64,000 nt of DNA, taken from positions 1-64,000 of the forward strand of contig DAOPJM010000002.1 of NCBI GenBank assembly GCA_035399665.1, read 5' to 3'. Numbering within the stretch: the first letter of the stretch is position 1; each line of letters begins with the position of its first letter. Made by a program: the position numbers and the translations under genes. The notes under the pieces are model-generated. The model saw nothing but the letters and a program-made list of their open reading frames with translations. It had not been told where the DNA came from and made no database searches. This document shows positions 44,977-54,462 of the stretch, one piece after another. Origin of the DNA: DAOPJM01 sp035399665. Its GTDB lineage: Bacteria; Bacillota; Clostridia; Christensenellales; CAG-138.

Positions 44977-46805
44977 CAAGCAGGAAACCAATAACAAGCA
45001 TACCGCCTCTTTCGGGAGGAGACAACAAGTCCCCAACAGCGCGGGGGCTTGATTTTGTTTTCGTAAGCGGAGACGCGTATGTGGATCATCCGAGCTTTTG
45101 CACCGCGATAATTTCAAGGGTTTTACAAAGCATGGGCTACTCGGTCGGGGTTATAGCGCAGCCTGATTGGCACGGTATTGACGATTTTAAGGCATTCGGA
45201 GCGCCGAAGCTTGCTTTTCTCGTCAGCGCTGGCAACATAGATTCGATGGTCAATCATTATACCGCGGCAAAGCGCAGACGCAGCGAGGACGTTTACAGCG
45301 AGGGCGGGAGGGGCGACACTCGCCCTGACAGAGCAACGGTAGTCTATTCAAACAGAATAAGGCAGGCATACCCGCATGTACCGATAATTATCGGCGGGAT
45401 AGAGGCAAGCCTCCGACGCTTCGCGCATTACGATTATTGGGACGATAAGGTCAGGCATTCGATACTTTACGATTCGGGAGCGGACATGCTTGTTTACGGC
45501 ATGGGCGAAAACCCTATCGTTGAGATAGCCGAGCGCTTGGATGAAGGAAAGGACATAAAGGAGCTTACGCACATTCGCGGTACTTGCATACGCACAAGTG
45601 ATGAGGACGAGGTGCGGGATTGCATCAAGCTGCACTCTTTCACCGAAGTTGCGACAAACAAGCGTATGTACGCTGAAGCGTTCAAGCAGCAGGCACATGA
45701 ACAGGACGCGGTGAGGGGTAAGCGGCTGTGCCAAGCGCATGAGAAGGGGTATTTAGTGGCAAATCCGCCACAGCAGCCCATGAGCAGCGACGAGCTTGAC
45801 GCCGTATACGCGCTGCCTTATAGCTACAAGGCGCATCCGCAGTACCATGAGCGCATCCCCGCGTTGGACGAGGTGGAGTTCTCCCTAACTTCCGTGCGAG
45901 GCTGCTATGGCGGCTGCAATTTCTGTGCGCTCACCTTTCATCAAGGAAGGGTGATTCAGGCAAGAAGCCATGATTCCATAGTGAATGAAGCTGTGAAGAT
46001 GACGCGCCGCGAGGGATTCAAGGGCTATATTCATGACGTCGGAGGGCCTACCGCAAACTTTAGGCAGCCTGCTTGCCCCAAACAGCTGAAAAGCGGCGTG
46101 TGTCCCGACAGACAATGCATTGGCTACAAGCCATGTCCAAACCTTGTAGTATCACACGAGGACTATGTGAAGCTCCTTCGACGGCTCAGAAGCATAAAAG
46201 GGGTAAAGAAGGTATTTGTGCGTTCGGGGATACGCTACGACTATGTGCTGTATGACAAGGATGACAGCTTCTTGGAGGAGCTGTGCAGATATCACGTCAG
46301 CGGACAGCTCAAGATAGCTCCGGAGCATATCTCGGAACGAACGCTATACTACATGAACAAGCCAAGCCATGAGCTGTATGAGCGCTTTCTTGAAAAGTAT
46401 GATGAGATGAATCAGCGGATAGGCAAGCAACAGTATGTAGTGCCTTATCTGATGAGTTCACATCCGGGGTGTGGGCTTTGGGAGGCTGTCGAGCTTGCGG
46501 TGTATCTGAAAAAAAGCGGGCATAAGCCGCAGCAGGTTCAGGATTTCTACCCCACGCCGGGTACCGTGTCAACCTGCATGTTTTACACAGGGCTTGATCC
46601 GAGGACGATGCAGGAGGTATACGTTCCCCGGACAGAGGAGGAGAAGCGTATGCAGCGTGCGCTCATGCAGTACTATCTTCCGTCAAACTTTGCCGCGATA
46701 AGGAAGGCGCTCAAGGCTTGCGGCAGGGAGGATCTCATCGGATACGGCAGAGAGCATCTTGTTCCGCCGGCAAAGGCGCAAGCTAATCGGCAGAACAGGC
46801 GATAG
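44973..46805 (+). CDS. YgiQ-family radical SAM protein
   Basis: Protein of 610 residues. The radical SAM cluster motif CYGGCNFC near residue 310 has the CxxxCxxC spacing. An N-terminal domain carries AQPDWHGIDDFKAFGAPKLAFLVSAG and a C-terminal domain has APEHISERTLYYMNKP, both typical of YgiQ. The reaction is not known. It overlaps the DivIVA-domain gene by four bases. Confidence 0.94.
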   Translation: MTSRKPITSIPPLSGGDNKSPTARGLDFVFVSGDAYVDHPSFCTAIISRVLQSMGYSVGVIAQPDWHGIDDFKAFGAPKLAFLVSAGNIDSMVNHYTAAKRRRSEDVYSEGGRGDTRPDRATVVYSNRIRQAYPHVPIIIGGIEASLRRFAHYDYWDDKVRHSILYDSGADMLVYGMGENPIVEIAERLDEGKDIKELTHIRGTCIRTSDEDEVRDCIKLHSFTEVATNKRMYAEAFKQQAHEQDAVRGKRLCQAHEKGYLVANPPQQPMSSDELDAVYALPYSYKAHPQYHERIPALDEVEFSLTSVRGCYGGCNFCALTFHQGRVIQARSHDSIVNEAVKMTRREGFKGYIHDVGGPTANFRQPACPKQLKSGVCPDRQCIGYKPCPNLVVSHEDYVKLLRRLRSIKGVKKVFVRSGIRYDYVLYDKDDSFLEELCRYHVSGQLKIAPEHISERTLYYMNKPSHELYERFLEKYDEMNQRIGKQQYVVPYLMSSHPGCGLWEAVELAVYLKKSGHKPQQVQDFYPTPGTVSTCMFYTGLDPRTMQEVYVPRTEEEKRMQRALMQYYLPSNFAAIRKALKACGREDLIGYGREHLVPPAKAQANRQNRR

Positions 46806-46893
46806 ACTATGGGATAATAATACGGTTTTGCCGAGAGTGGAAAATATATGCCGTACTTTGGAAGGAATATCGGCAAACTTGTCAAGATTTAGG

Positions 46894-46922
46894 TTGACAA
46901 ACGCAAACAAAATATGTAAAAT
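46894..46922 (+). promoter_or_regulatory. Promoter of yceD-rpmF-plsX
   Basis: TTGACA (46894-46899), 17-base spacer, TAAAAT (46917-46922), about 25 bases before the yceD start. Confidence 0.82.
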
Positions 46923-46946
46923 ACCATTTGGCTTAAGGAGTAGATT

Positions 46947-47456
46947 ATGGAGATTTCGGTGAACCGAGCATTGAAGCTTGTTGGGGAGGTATTTCCCTTC
47001 TCATGGAGCGGCATGCTTGACGACATCGAGTTCAACGGCGCCACGGTTCACTTTACCGACGAGGCAAGCTTGAACGGCGTATTCTCGTTTGACGGCAAGG
47101 CCTTCACGGTGTCCGGCAATTTCACGGGACACTATTTTGCAAGGTGTGCGCGCTGCGACCTTCCGTTCACGGATGTGATAAGCTTTGATTTTTCGGAGCG
47201 GTTCATAAGGTCGGGCGTCCAAAATGACGAGGAAAGCTACGAATACTGCGGGGACAGCATCGATCTTTTGCAGGCGGTTACGGACAATATGCTTTTGAAC
47301 CTGCCGCTTGTCAATGTTTGCAGCGAAGACTGCAAGGGGTTGTGCCCAAAGTGCGGAGTGAATCTGAACAAAGAAACATGCAGCTGCTCTATGGTCAACT
47401 GCAACAGCCCATTCTCTGTGCTGCTGCAGCTGCAGAACGAAGATAAGGAGGTGTAA
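46947..47456 (+). CDS. yceD: YceD/DUF177 family protein
   Basis: Protein of 169 residues. It has one CARC pair near residue 70 and a C-terminal set CSEDCKGLCPKCGVNLN that may bind zinc. YceD-type proteins are linked to 23S rRNA metabolism in bacteria and plants. It is two bases from rpmF and precedes it almost everywhere in Firmicutes. AAGGAGT precedes the start. Confidence 0.93.
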   Translation: MEISVNRALKLVGEVFPFSWSGMLDDIEFNGATVHFTDEASLNGVFSFDGKAFTVSGNFTGHYFARCARCDLPFTDVISFDFSERFIRSGVQNDEESYEYCGDSIDLLQAVTDNMLLNLPLVNVCSEDCKGLCPKCGVNLNKETCSCSMVNCNSPFSVLLQLQNEDKEV

Positions 47457-47458
47457 TC

Positions 47459-47653
47459 ATGGCAGTACCGAAGAGAAAAACATCCAAAGCAAGGAGAGAC
47501 TCCCGCAGGTCGAGCAATTTCGTGCTTGAACAGCCGAACCTTTCCGAATGCCCGCAGTGCCACGAGCTGAAGCCCTCGCATACCGTATGCAAGAGCTGCG
47601 GTTATTATGATGGCGAGCAGGTCATTAAAAAGGACGATAAGGCGAAGAAGTAA
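47459..47653 (+). CDS. rpmF: 50S ribosomal protein L32
   Basis: Protein of 64 residues. The basic N-terminus AVPKRKTSKARRDSRRS and a four-cysteine zinc site (CPQC, then CKSC 14 residues on) identify it as the C+ form. AAGGAGGTG precedes the start. Confidence 0.98.
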   Translation: MAVPKRKTSKARRDSRRSSNFVLEQPNLSECPQCHELKPSHTVCKSCGYYDGEQVIKKDDKAKK

Positions 47654-47674
47654 TTAGAGCCATGTCAAGTTTTA

Positions 47675-47725
47675 CCGATCCTGAGGCTTTCGCGTTATAC
47701 AAAAAGGCGAGAGCTTTAGGATCGG
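47675..47725 (+). promoter_or_regulatory. 19-pair hairpin between rpmF and plsX
   Basis: CCGATCCT plus GAGGCTTTCGC (47675-47693) pairs with GCGAGAGCTTT plus AGGATCGG (47707-47725) over 19 consecutive pairs, three of them wobbles, around a 13-base loop. No T run follows, so it is not a simple terminator. It could be an RNA processing site or a control hairpin before plsX. Confidence 0.6.
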
Positions 47726-47789
47726 CGTTGGCTTACACAAAATTTAGAGGCGGCAGCGCCGCTTTATGGAGTTGGAGGAATACGACGTC

Positions 47790-48803
47790 ATGCGATTGGC
47801 GATAGATGTAATGGGCGGCGATAATGCCCCCGAGGCCGTGATGTCGGGAGTATCCGGCGCGCTTAAGCTTGTGGGCGAGGACGCGCATTTTCTACTTTTC
47901 GGCGATGAGAAGTTAATCAAAGACAGTATTCGGGAGTTGAACATAGATTCCGCACGCTGCAGTGTGTTTGCGACTACCGAGCTTATCGAGTGTGACGAAG
48001 CGCCGGTGATGGCGATACGCCGCAAGAAGGATTCGTCCATCGTTCGCGCAATCAAAGCAGTAGCGGACGGGGATGCGGACTGTGTGCTGTCCGCGGGAAG
48101 CTCAGGGGCATTGCTTGCGGGAGCAACACTGATAATCAAGCGCCAAAGGGGAGTAAAACGTCCCGCCCTTGCGCCGCTGTTGCCCACATCGACAGGCGGA
48201 AGGGTTCTGCTTATTGACTGCGGAGCAAATACAGATTGTAAGCCCGGGTATCTTTTGCAGTTTGCGCTGATGGGTACGGAGTATATGCGCGGCGTTTTAG
48301 GGGTAGATAACCCGAGAGTAGGTCTTTTGAACAATGGAGCTGAGGCCGAGAAGGGCAACGAGCTTACCAAGGCCACATATCCAAGGCTCTCAGCGCTGAA
48401 CGGCGTCAACTTCATAGGCAATGTTGAGGCCAGAGACGTGTTGACGGGCTGCTGTGACGTAGTTGTCTGCGATGGGTTCGACGGCAACATTCTCCTAAAG
48501 GCCAGCGAGGGTATGGCTTCGGCCATGAACAAGCTTCTAAAGACAGAGCTGCTTAGCGGTTTCTTCACGAAAATAGGGGCATTGCTTGCAAAGCCCGCGT
48601 TTGTGCGCGTGAAGAAACGTATGGACTACACCGAGCACGGCGGAGCGCCTTTACTTGGGGTCAATGGCGGGGTCATTAAGGCTCACGGAAGCTCTGACGC
48701 CAAGGCGATAATGAACGCCATACTTCAGGCGGAAAGGCTTATCAAGTCCAACGTCGTCGAAATTATCGGCAAAACCGTATCCGACGCCCTTATTGAAGAT
48801 TGA
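47790..48803 (+). CDS. plsX: Phosphate acyltransferase
   Basis: Enzyme of 337 residues that makes acyl-phosphate from acyl-ACP for phospholipid synthesis. RLAIDVMGGDNAPEAV at the start, SAGSSGALLAG near 101 and EAEKGNELTK near 187 are typical. The start at 47790 matches the family N-terminus; GGAGG lies 11 bases upstream. fapR, fabD and fabG, frequent neighbours, are missing here. Confidence 0.95.
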   Translation: MRLAIDVMGGDNAPEAVMSGVSGALKLVGEDAHFLLFGDEKLIKDSIRELNIDSARCSVFATTELIECDEAPVMAIRRKKDSSIVRAIKAVADGDADCVLSAGSSGALLAGATLIIKRQRGVKRPALAPLLPTSTGGRVLLIDCGANTDCKPGYLLQFALMGTEYMRGVLGVDNPRVGLLNNGAEAEKGNELTKATYPRLSALNGVNFIGNVEARDVLTGCCDVVVCDGFDGNILLKASEGMASAMNKLLKTELLSGFFTKIGALLAKPAFVRVKKRMDYTEHGGAPLLGVNGGVIKAHGSSDAKAIMNAILQAERLIKSNVVEIIGKTVSDALIED

Positions 48804-48828
48804 CAAACGGGGAAGCTTACTATAAAAT
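48800..48828 (+). promoter_or_regulatory. Promoter of acpP
   Basis: TTGACA (48800-48805), 17-base spacer, TAAAAT (48823-48828). It begins within the plsX stop region, so acpP has its own start of transcription. Confidence 0.83.
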
Positions 48829-48878
48829 ATAACATGAAGTTCGTGAAACAGCGAACAATATGAAAGGCGGTTTATTAT

Positions 48879-49100
48879 ATGTTCGAGACCATTCGTGATA
48901 TTATTGCAAAGCAGTTGGACCTTGACCCGGAGAGCATCACTCCCGAGAGCCGTCTGCTCGAGGATCTTCATGCCGACTCCCTTGACATAGTTGAGTTCAT
49001 CACAACCATGGAATCCGAGTTTGACATCGACGTCCCCGAAGACGCGATCAACACCATCCACACCGTTGGCGACGCAGTAAAGCTTCTTGACAAGAAGTAA
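48879..49100 (+). CDS. acpP: Acyl carrier protein
   Basis: Acidic protein of 73 residues that carries growing acyl chains. The phosphopantetheine serine is Ser34 in LHADSLDIVEF. AAAGGCGG precedes the start. A strong terminator lies after it, separating it from rnc, although the order plsX-acpP-rnc-smc is conserved. Confidence 0.97.
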   Translation: MFETIRDIIAKQLDLDPESITPESRLLEDLHADSLDIVEFITTMESEFDIDVPEDAINTIHTVGDAVKLLDKK

Positions 49101-49151
49101 TACGGCTCACTGCGACCTGCGGGACTTGCTGTCATTACAGATTTTTGAATG

Positions 49152-49180
49152 ATCCGCATCGCTTTTGATGCGGATTTTTT
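49152..49180 (+). terminator. Terminator of acpP
   Basis: ATCCGCATC (49152-49160) pairs perfectly with GATGCGGAT (49167-49175) and is followed by TTTTT. It lies inside the frame upstream of rnc, which helps fix the rnc start further down. Confidence 0.92.
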
Positions 49181-49202
49181 AGATATGGAGAGGCGATATC
49201 AG

Positions 49203-49892
49203 GTGAACAAGTATTCCATCCTTGAAGACGCGATAGGTTATCATTTTAACGACATTACCCTGCTTGAACGCGCTCTGACACACTCGTCCTATGCCGCGGC
49301 GAACAGAAAAAGCGAAGGCGACAACGAGCGTATGGAGTTCTTGGGCGACGCGGTATTGGAGCTTTGCGTTTCCGAAGCTCTTTACTTCGGGCACGACACG
49401 GCAAGCGAGGGCGTCCTGACGAGGGCAAGGGCGAGCTTAGTCTGTGAATCGGCGCTCTTTGAAGCGGCTTCAAGGCTGAACCTCTCAAAGTGGCTGTTCA
49501 TCGCAAGCTCTGAGGAATCCACGGGCGGAAGGCTGCGCCACTCCATAAATGCCGACGCTTTTGAGGCTGTGATTTGCGCTGTATACATGGACGGCGGTAT
49601 CGAGAAAGCGAAGGAATTCATTACCCGAACCGTACTCAAAGACGCTGAGCAGAGCTTTGACAAGGATGCGGGAGAGGATTACAAAACGCAGCTTCAGGAG
49701 TATATTCAAAGGCATTACTCAGGCGCAAAGCCGGAGTATATCGTGACGGAGGAGCTTGGCCCGGCGCACAGCAAGACCTTCACCGTGAACGCGGTTTTTA
49801 TGGGAAGGGTCTTGGGCAGCGGAAGCGGTGCAACCAAAAAAGCGGCGGGACAGGCCGCGGCAAGGCAGGCTTTGGAGAGCCTGAAAGCATGA
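49203..49892 (+). CDS. rnc: Ribonuclease III
   Basis: Double-strand RNase of 229 residues. The signature NERMEFLGDAVL near residues 41-52 holds the metal-binding acids, and THSSYAA precedes it. A double-stranded RNA-binding domain fills the last ~70 residues. GTG at 49203 is chosen because GGAGAGG lies nine bases before it; an in-frame ATG at 49185 has no ribosome site. It is nine bases before smc. Confidence 0.92.
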   Translation: MNKYSILEDAIGYHFNDITLLERALTHSSYAAANRKSEGDNERMEFLGDAVLELCVSEALYFGHDTASEGVLTRARASLVCESALFEAASRLNLSKWLFIASSEESTGGRLRHSINADAFEAVICAVYMDGGIEKAKEFITRTVLKDAEQSFDKDAGEDYKTQLQEYIQRHYSGAKPEYIVTEELGPAHSKTFTVNAVFMGRVLGSGSGATKKAAGQAAARQALESLKA

Positions 49893-49900
49893 AGTAACAG

Positions 49901-52900
49901 ATGAGATTAACCGGGCTTGAATTGCAGGGCTTCAAATCCTTTGCAAAGAAAACCGAATTACAGTTTGGCGATGGGCTAACGGCCATCGTGGGGCCAAATG
50001 GCAGCGGAAAGAGCAACATCTCCGATGCCATCCGTTGGGTTTTGGGCGAACAAAGCCCGAAGGCCTTGCGTGGCTCCAGGATGGATGACGTAATTTTCAA
50101 TGGTACGCAGAAGCGGCGTGCGCAGTCGTTCTGCGAGGTCACACTTACCTTTGACAACTCCGACAGCGTACTGAATTCCGATTACGCCGAGCTGTCGATA
50201 ACAAGGCGAGCATTCAGAAACGGCGGAAGCGAGTATTCCATGAACGGCACGCAATGCCGCCTAATGGACATACAGGAGCTGTTCCGCGATACCGGTATAG
50301 GCAAGGACGGCTACTCTATAATCAGCCAAGGACGCGTTGACGAGATTCTGTCTGGAAAGTCGGGGGACAGAAGGCTTGCTCTTGAGGAGGCGGCGGGCGT
50401 AATGCGCTACCGCACCCGTAAGGAGGACGCCGAACGCAGGCTTACGGCCTCCGAGAAGAACATGGAACGCATAGGCGATATCATGTCGGAGCTTGTATCG
50501 CAGGTTGAGCCGCTCAAAATCCAGAGTGAAAAGGCGATGGAATACCTCAAGCTCAATGAGGAGCTTAGGGATCTCGACGTCAATATGTTCCTGTACCAAT
50601 GCGGAAGAAACACGGAAAAGACGACTGAGATTTCGGCTTCTCTTAGGAGCGTGGGCGAACATATTACGGAGAATGAACGCAGCAGCGCCGGTTTGCTTGA
50701 AAGCTGCAACGAGCTTGATCTCAAGATTCACGAGTTTGATGAGAGAATCAGCGCACAGCAAGCGCAGCTTATAAGCATCACAACAGCGGCCGAGCAGAGC
50801 ATGGGCGACTATCGGCTTTTGGGCGAGCGCAAAGCCAACGCCGAGCGGGAGCTGGAGCGTCTTATGACCGAACGCCCGAACATGGAGACAAAGCTTGCAG
50901 CAATTGTGGACAGGCTGAAGGCTTCCGATGCATTTGACGAAAGCTCCATTCTTGAGATAAAGACCGAGATTGACAAGGTCAAGGGCGAGCTTGACAACAT
51001 GGATAAGCGCATTGAGGAGCTTGAAGCGTTAATCGAATCCATGAAGAACGCCATGATGGAGGAGATGAATCGCCAGTCGGACGCAAGGGTCAGCGCGACC
51101 CGCTACGATGCAATGCTCAGTTCTTTAAGCAACCGCTTGGAGGCTTTGGCACAGGAGAAAAGCAACACCGAGCGCAGGCGGGAGCAGTTTGAAGCGGAGT
51201 TTGAGCTTGCTAAGGCGGAGCAAGCCGAGATTGAGGGGCGCATAGCGGGCTTCAAGTCCGAATTGGACGCCGCCATCGCAAGGTGCGGCATGCTGGAGCG
51301 CGACATTTCGGGCAATTCAGAGAGCAGAAGCAAAGCCGAACAGCACAGAAGCGAGGCTATATCAAGGCTGAACCTGCTGAAGGAGATGAAGCGCTCACGC
51401 GAGGGCTATCAAAACAGTGTAAGGCTGCTTATGCGCGACGCCGAAAGCGACAGGGAACTTGCTTCGCACATAATTGGCGCGGTTGCGGAGCTTATAGATG
51501 TACCGGCTCAGTTTGAGATTGCCATAAGCATGGCTTTGGGCGGAGCGCTGCAAAACATTGTCACCGACAATTCAGATGACGCGAAGGCAATAATCAACTA
51601 TGTGCGCGTAAAGGATTACGGAAGAATAACAGTACTACCGCAGAGTATGCTTTCGTCAAGGTCGATAGCTCCGAAGGACAGGGAGCTGTTGAACGCAAAA
51701 GGCTGTCTCGGGCTTGCAGGCGAGCTTATCGCTTGTGACGAACGAGCAAGGACAGCGATAGACCATCTTCTGGGCGGAATAGCGGTTGTAAGCGACCTTG
51801 ACAGCGGCGTTACCCTGAAGAAGCGTTACTCGCCTTCGCTTGATATGGTGACCCTGCAGGGAGACTACATCAGCAAGGGCGGCGCGATGACGGGCGGCAG
51901 TGTGAAGAACCGTGACAGCATACTCGGACGAGACAGGGAGATTTCCACTCTTGGCGCCGCCATAAAAAAGGATGATAAGCTCCTGCTTGAGATAACGGAC
52001 AAGGCTGCCGAATTAAAAAAGCAGATAATGCTTGCGGACGTACAGGTTAACGGCTTTAGGCAGACAATGCACGACTGTGAGCTGGAGCTTGCGGCGCATC
52101 GCGAGAAGCTCGGCATTATTGAGCGCGACGGGGAGAATGCGACAGAGCATCTTAAGGGTCTTGAGGACGAGCGGATTGATATACTGGAAAGCATTCAAGA
52201 CGTTAAGACAAGGCGCGAGCAGTCAGTAAAAAAGCAGGATGATTCGGAAAAAGCAAACATAGCGACACGAGAGGATATCATCAAAAAGCAGCACAGCTTG
52301 AGCGAGCTTAGGCGTGAGCGCGAGAACGTAATGGCTAAGCTTACTGAACTGAAGGTCAAGTCAGCCGCGGAGGAGAGAGAGGCTTTGTCAAGAAACGCCG
52401 AGAGAAAGCGTCTCGAAGGCGAGAAGGACGAGCTTGAGAAGCAGCTTATCGATAATGCGGAGAAGCTGAAGCGTCAGAATGCCGATATTGCCGAGTGTGA
52501 CAGACTGCGCGCGAAGATGGAAGCTGATATCAATCAGACTAAGTCAAAGGCTCAGAGCGCTCATGAGCTGCAGCGCGGGCTTGAGAGCGAACGCAGCGAG
52601 CTTATGGACAGACTCAGAGACCACAGACTTGAGCGCGAAGAGCTGATAACAACTCACAAAACCCTGGACGAACAGCGCTATAAGCTTGAGATGGGCTTAG
52701 ATAGGCTAAAGAGCGAATTGGAAGCCCTGCATGACAGACTTTGGGAGAATTATGAGATAACCTACGAGTCTGCCGAAGCGTTCCGACACGAGATTGCGGT
52801 ACAGGCGACAGGCAACAGGATAAACGCTTTGAAGACCGCGATTCGCGCCCTTGGAAGCATCAACGCCGACGCGCCCGAGGACTATCGCAGGCTGAATGAA

Positions 52901-53449
52901 AGGTATACGGAGCTGACGCGCCAGTATGACGATCTGACCGCTGCCGTGGAGGATCTAAAGAAGCTGATCGCGGAGCTTACGCACACGATGGAAGCGGTGT
53001 TCAGCGAGGAATTTGGCAAGGTCAGGAAGAATTTTAACGAGGTTTTCACGCAGCTGTTCGGCGGCGGCTATGCCGAGCTGAAGCTTACGGACGAAAAAGA
53101 CGTCCTAAACTGCGAAATTGAGATTATCGCTCAGCCGCCGGGAAAGAAGCTGCAATTGCTGTCCCTGCTTTCGGGAGGAGAACGTGCGATGACCGCGATA
53201 GCTTTGCTGTTCGCGATGCTGCAGCTCAAGGCTCCCGCGTTCTGCGTGCTTGACGAGATAGAGACATCGTTGGACGAGGAGAATGTGGACAAATTTGCAA
53301 GCTTTATCAAGGCATACTCCGAAGATACTCAGTTCATACTGATAACACATAGAAAGGGCAGCATGGCCGCGTGCGATACGCTCTACGGCGCGGTGATGGA
53401 GGAAAAGGGCGTAACAAGCATAGTTTCCGCAAGATTTGAGGAGGCATAG
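49901..53449 (+). CDS. smc: Chromosome segregation protein SMC
   Basis: Condensin-like ATPase of 1182 residues. Walker A is GPNGSGKSN near residue 32. Long coiled coils flank a hinge domain (about 510-650) with the conserved glycine-rich TGGSVKNRDS stretch. The C-terminal head has the signature LLSGGERAMTA near 1086 and Walker B LDEIETSLDEENV. It compacts and separates chromosomes with ScpAB. Complete length. It abuts ftsY with no gap. Confidence 0.97.
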   Translation: MRLTGLELQGFKSFAKKTELQFGDGLTAIVGPNGSGKSNISDAIRWVLGEQSPKALRGSRMDDVIFNGTQKRRAQSFCEVTLTFDNSDSVLNSDYAELSITRRAFRNGGSEYSMNGTQCRLMDIQELFRDTGIGKDGYSIISQGRVDEILSGKSGDRRLALEEAAGVMRYRTRKEDAERRLTASEKNMERIGDIMSELVSQVEPLKIQSEKAMEYLKLNEELRDLDVNMFLYQCGRNTEKTTEISASLRSVGEHITENERSSAGLLESCNELDLKIHEFDERISAQQAQLISITTAAEQSMGDYRLLGERKANAERELERLMTERPNMETKLAAIVDRLKASDAFDESSILEIKTEIDKVKGELDNMDKRIEELEALIESMKNAMMEEMNRQSDARVSATRYDAMLSSLSNRLEALAQEKSNTERRREQFEAEFELAKAEQAEIEGRIAGFKSELDAAIARCGMLERDISGNSESRSKAEQHRSEAISRLNLLKEMKRSREGYQNSVRLLMRDAESDRELASHIIGAVAELIDVPAQFEIAISMALGGALQNIVTDNSDDAKAIINYVRVKDYGRITVLPQSMLSSRSIAPKDRELLNAKGCLGLAGELIACDERARTAIDHLLGGIAVVSDLDSGVTLKKRYSPSLDMVTLQGDYISKGGAMTGGSVKNRDSILGRDREISTLGAAIKKDDKLLLEITDKAAELKKQIMLADVQVNGFRQTMHDCELELAAHREKLGIIERDGENATEHLKGLEDERIDILESIQDVKTRREQSVKKQDDSEKANIATREDIIKKQHSLSELRRERENVMAKLTELKVKSAAEEREALSRNAERKRLEGEKDELEKQLIDNAEKLKRQNADIAECDRLRAKMEADINQTKSKAQSAHELQRGLESERSELMDRLRDHRLEREELITTHKTLDEQRYKLEMGLDRLKSELEALHDRLWENYEITYESAEAFRHEIAVQATGNRINALKTAIRALGSINADAPEDYRRLNERYTELTRQYDDLTAAVEDLKKLIAELTHTMEAVFSEEFGKVRKNFNEVFTQLFGGGYAELKLTDEKDVLNCEIEIIAQPPGKKLQLLSLLSGGERAMTAIALLFAMLQLKAPAFCVLDEIETSLDEENVDKFASFIKAYSEDTQFILITHRKGSMAACDTLYGAVMEEKGVTSIVSARFEEA

Positions 53450-54352
53450 ATGGAAGATAAGAAAGGCTTTTTCGCAAGACTGCGCGAAGGGCTGGGCAAG
53501 ACAAGGAATAACTGGTTCACCAACCTGTTTTCATCTGACAGGATAGACGATGATTTCTATGACGAGCTTGAAGAAGCGCTGGTGCTTGCCGATATGGGCA
53601 TGGAAACCACGGAGCTGCTGCTCCGCGAGCTAAAGTCCAAGGTCAAAGAGGATAAGCTAAAGACCGGAGCCGAAGCAAGGCAGGCTTTGATTGGGATAAT
53701 TGCCGACACGGTTCGACCCATGGGCGAGTTTGCAGCCGACAAGGGCGAATGCGTCATACTTATAGTTGGAGTGAACGGCGTGGGCAAAACAACTTCGATA
53801 GGCAAGATTGCCGCTCTATATAAGGGCAAAGGCAGAAAGCCCATTATTGCGGCCGCAGATACCTTCAGAGCGGCTGCGGCAGAGCAGCTCGGCGTTTGGG
53901 CGCAGAGAGCCGATGTGCCGATGATAAAGCATGGAGAGGGCGCTGACCCGGCGGCGGTTGTCTTTGATTCAATATCCTCGTATAAGGCGAAGGGCTGCGA
54001 CCTGCTGATTTGCGATACCGCAGGCAGACTTCACAACAAGAAAAACCTCATGAACGAGCTTACCAAGATAGGCAGAGTAATAGAGCGGGAGCTTCCCAAC
54101 GTTCCGCTTGAGGTGCTGCTGGTGTTGGACGCCACGACGGGACAAAACGCGCTTGTCCAGGCTAAGGCGTTCATGGAGTCCGTAAAGCTTTCGGGCGTGA
54201 TCCTGACCAAGCTTGACGGCACCGCAAAGGGCGGCATAGTGGTGAACATCTACAACACTTTGAAAGTTCCCGTCCGTTTTGTAGGAGTGGGGGAGAGCGT
54301 TAACGACTTGCAGCGTTTCGACGCTGACGAATTTGCGGCGGCGCTGCTGTAA
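53450..54352 (+). CDS. ftsY: Signal recognition particle receptor
   Basis: GTPase of 300 residues that docks SRP-ribosome complexes at the membrane. The N domain covers about 1-90. The G domain has GVNGVGKTT near 104, DTFRAAAAEQL, DTAGRLHNK and TKLDGTAKGG. A long acidic A domain is absent, as in many Gram-positives. GGAGG lies within the smc end. Confidence 0.97.
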   Translation: MEDKKGFFARLREGLGKTRNNWFTNLFSSDRIDDDFYDELEEALVLADMGMETTELLLRELKSKVKEDKLKTGAEARQALIGIIADTVRPMGEFAADKGECVILIVGVNGVGKTTSIGKIAALYKGKGRKPIIAAADTFRAAAAEQLGVWAQRADVPMIKHGEGADPAAVVFDSISSYKAKGCDLLICDTAGRLHNKKNLMNELTKIGRVIERELPNVPLEVLLVLDATTGQNALVQAKAFMESVKLSGVILTKLDGTAKGGIVVNIYNTLKVPVRFVGVGESVNDLQRFDADEFAAALL

Positions 54353-54393
54353 TTTCGTGCATTTGATACCGCAGAGCACCTTAGTATCATTTC

Positions 54394-54422
54394 GGGGCGC
54401 CGCGCCACAGGCGCCCCTTTTC
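54394..54422 (+). terminator. Terminator of the rnc-smc-ftsY operon
   Basis: GGGGCGCC (54394-54401) pairs with GGCGCCCC (54410-54417), followed by TTTTCATG. Confidence 0.85.
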
Positions 54423-54462
54423 ATGTCATCATCAAGATGTTTTCAATATATCAAAGTTTTTC

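Noticed and set aside
47662..47805. 47-codon open frame from an ATG after rpmF
   Set aside because: It overlaps the long hairpin and the plsX start, and lacks a ribosome site; the hairpin explains the sequence better.
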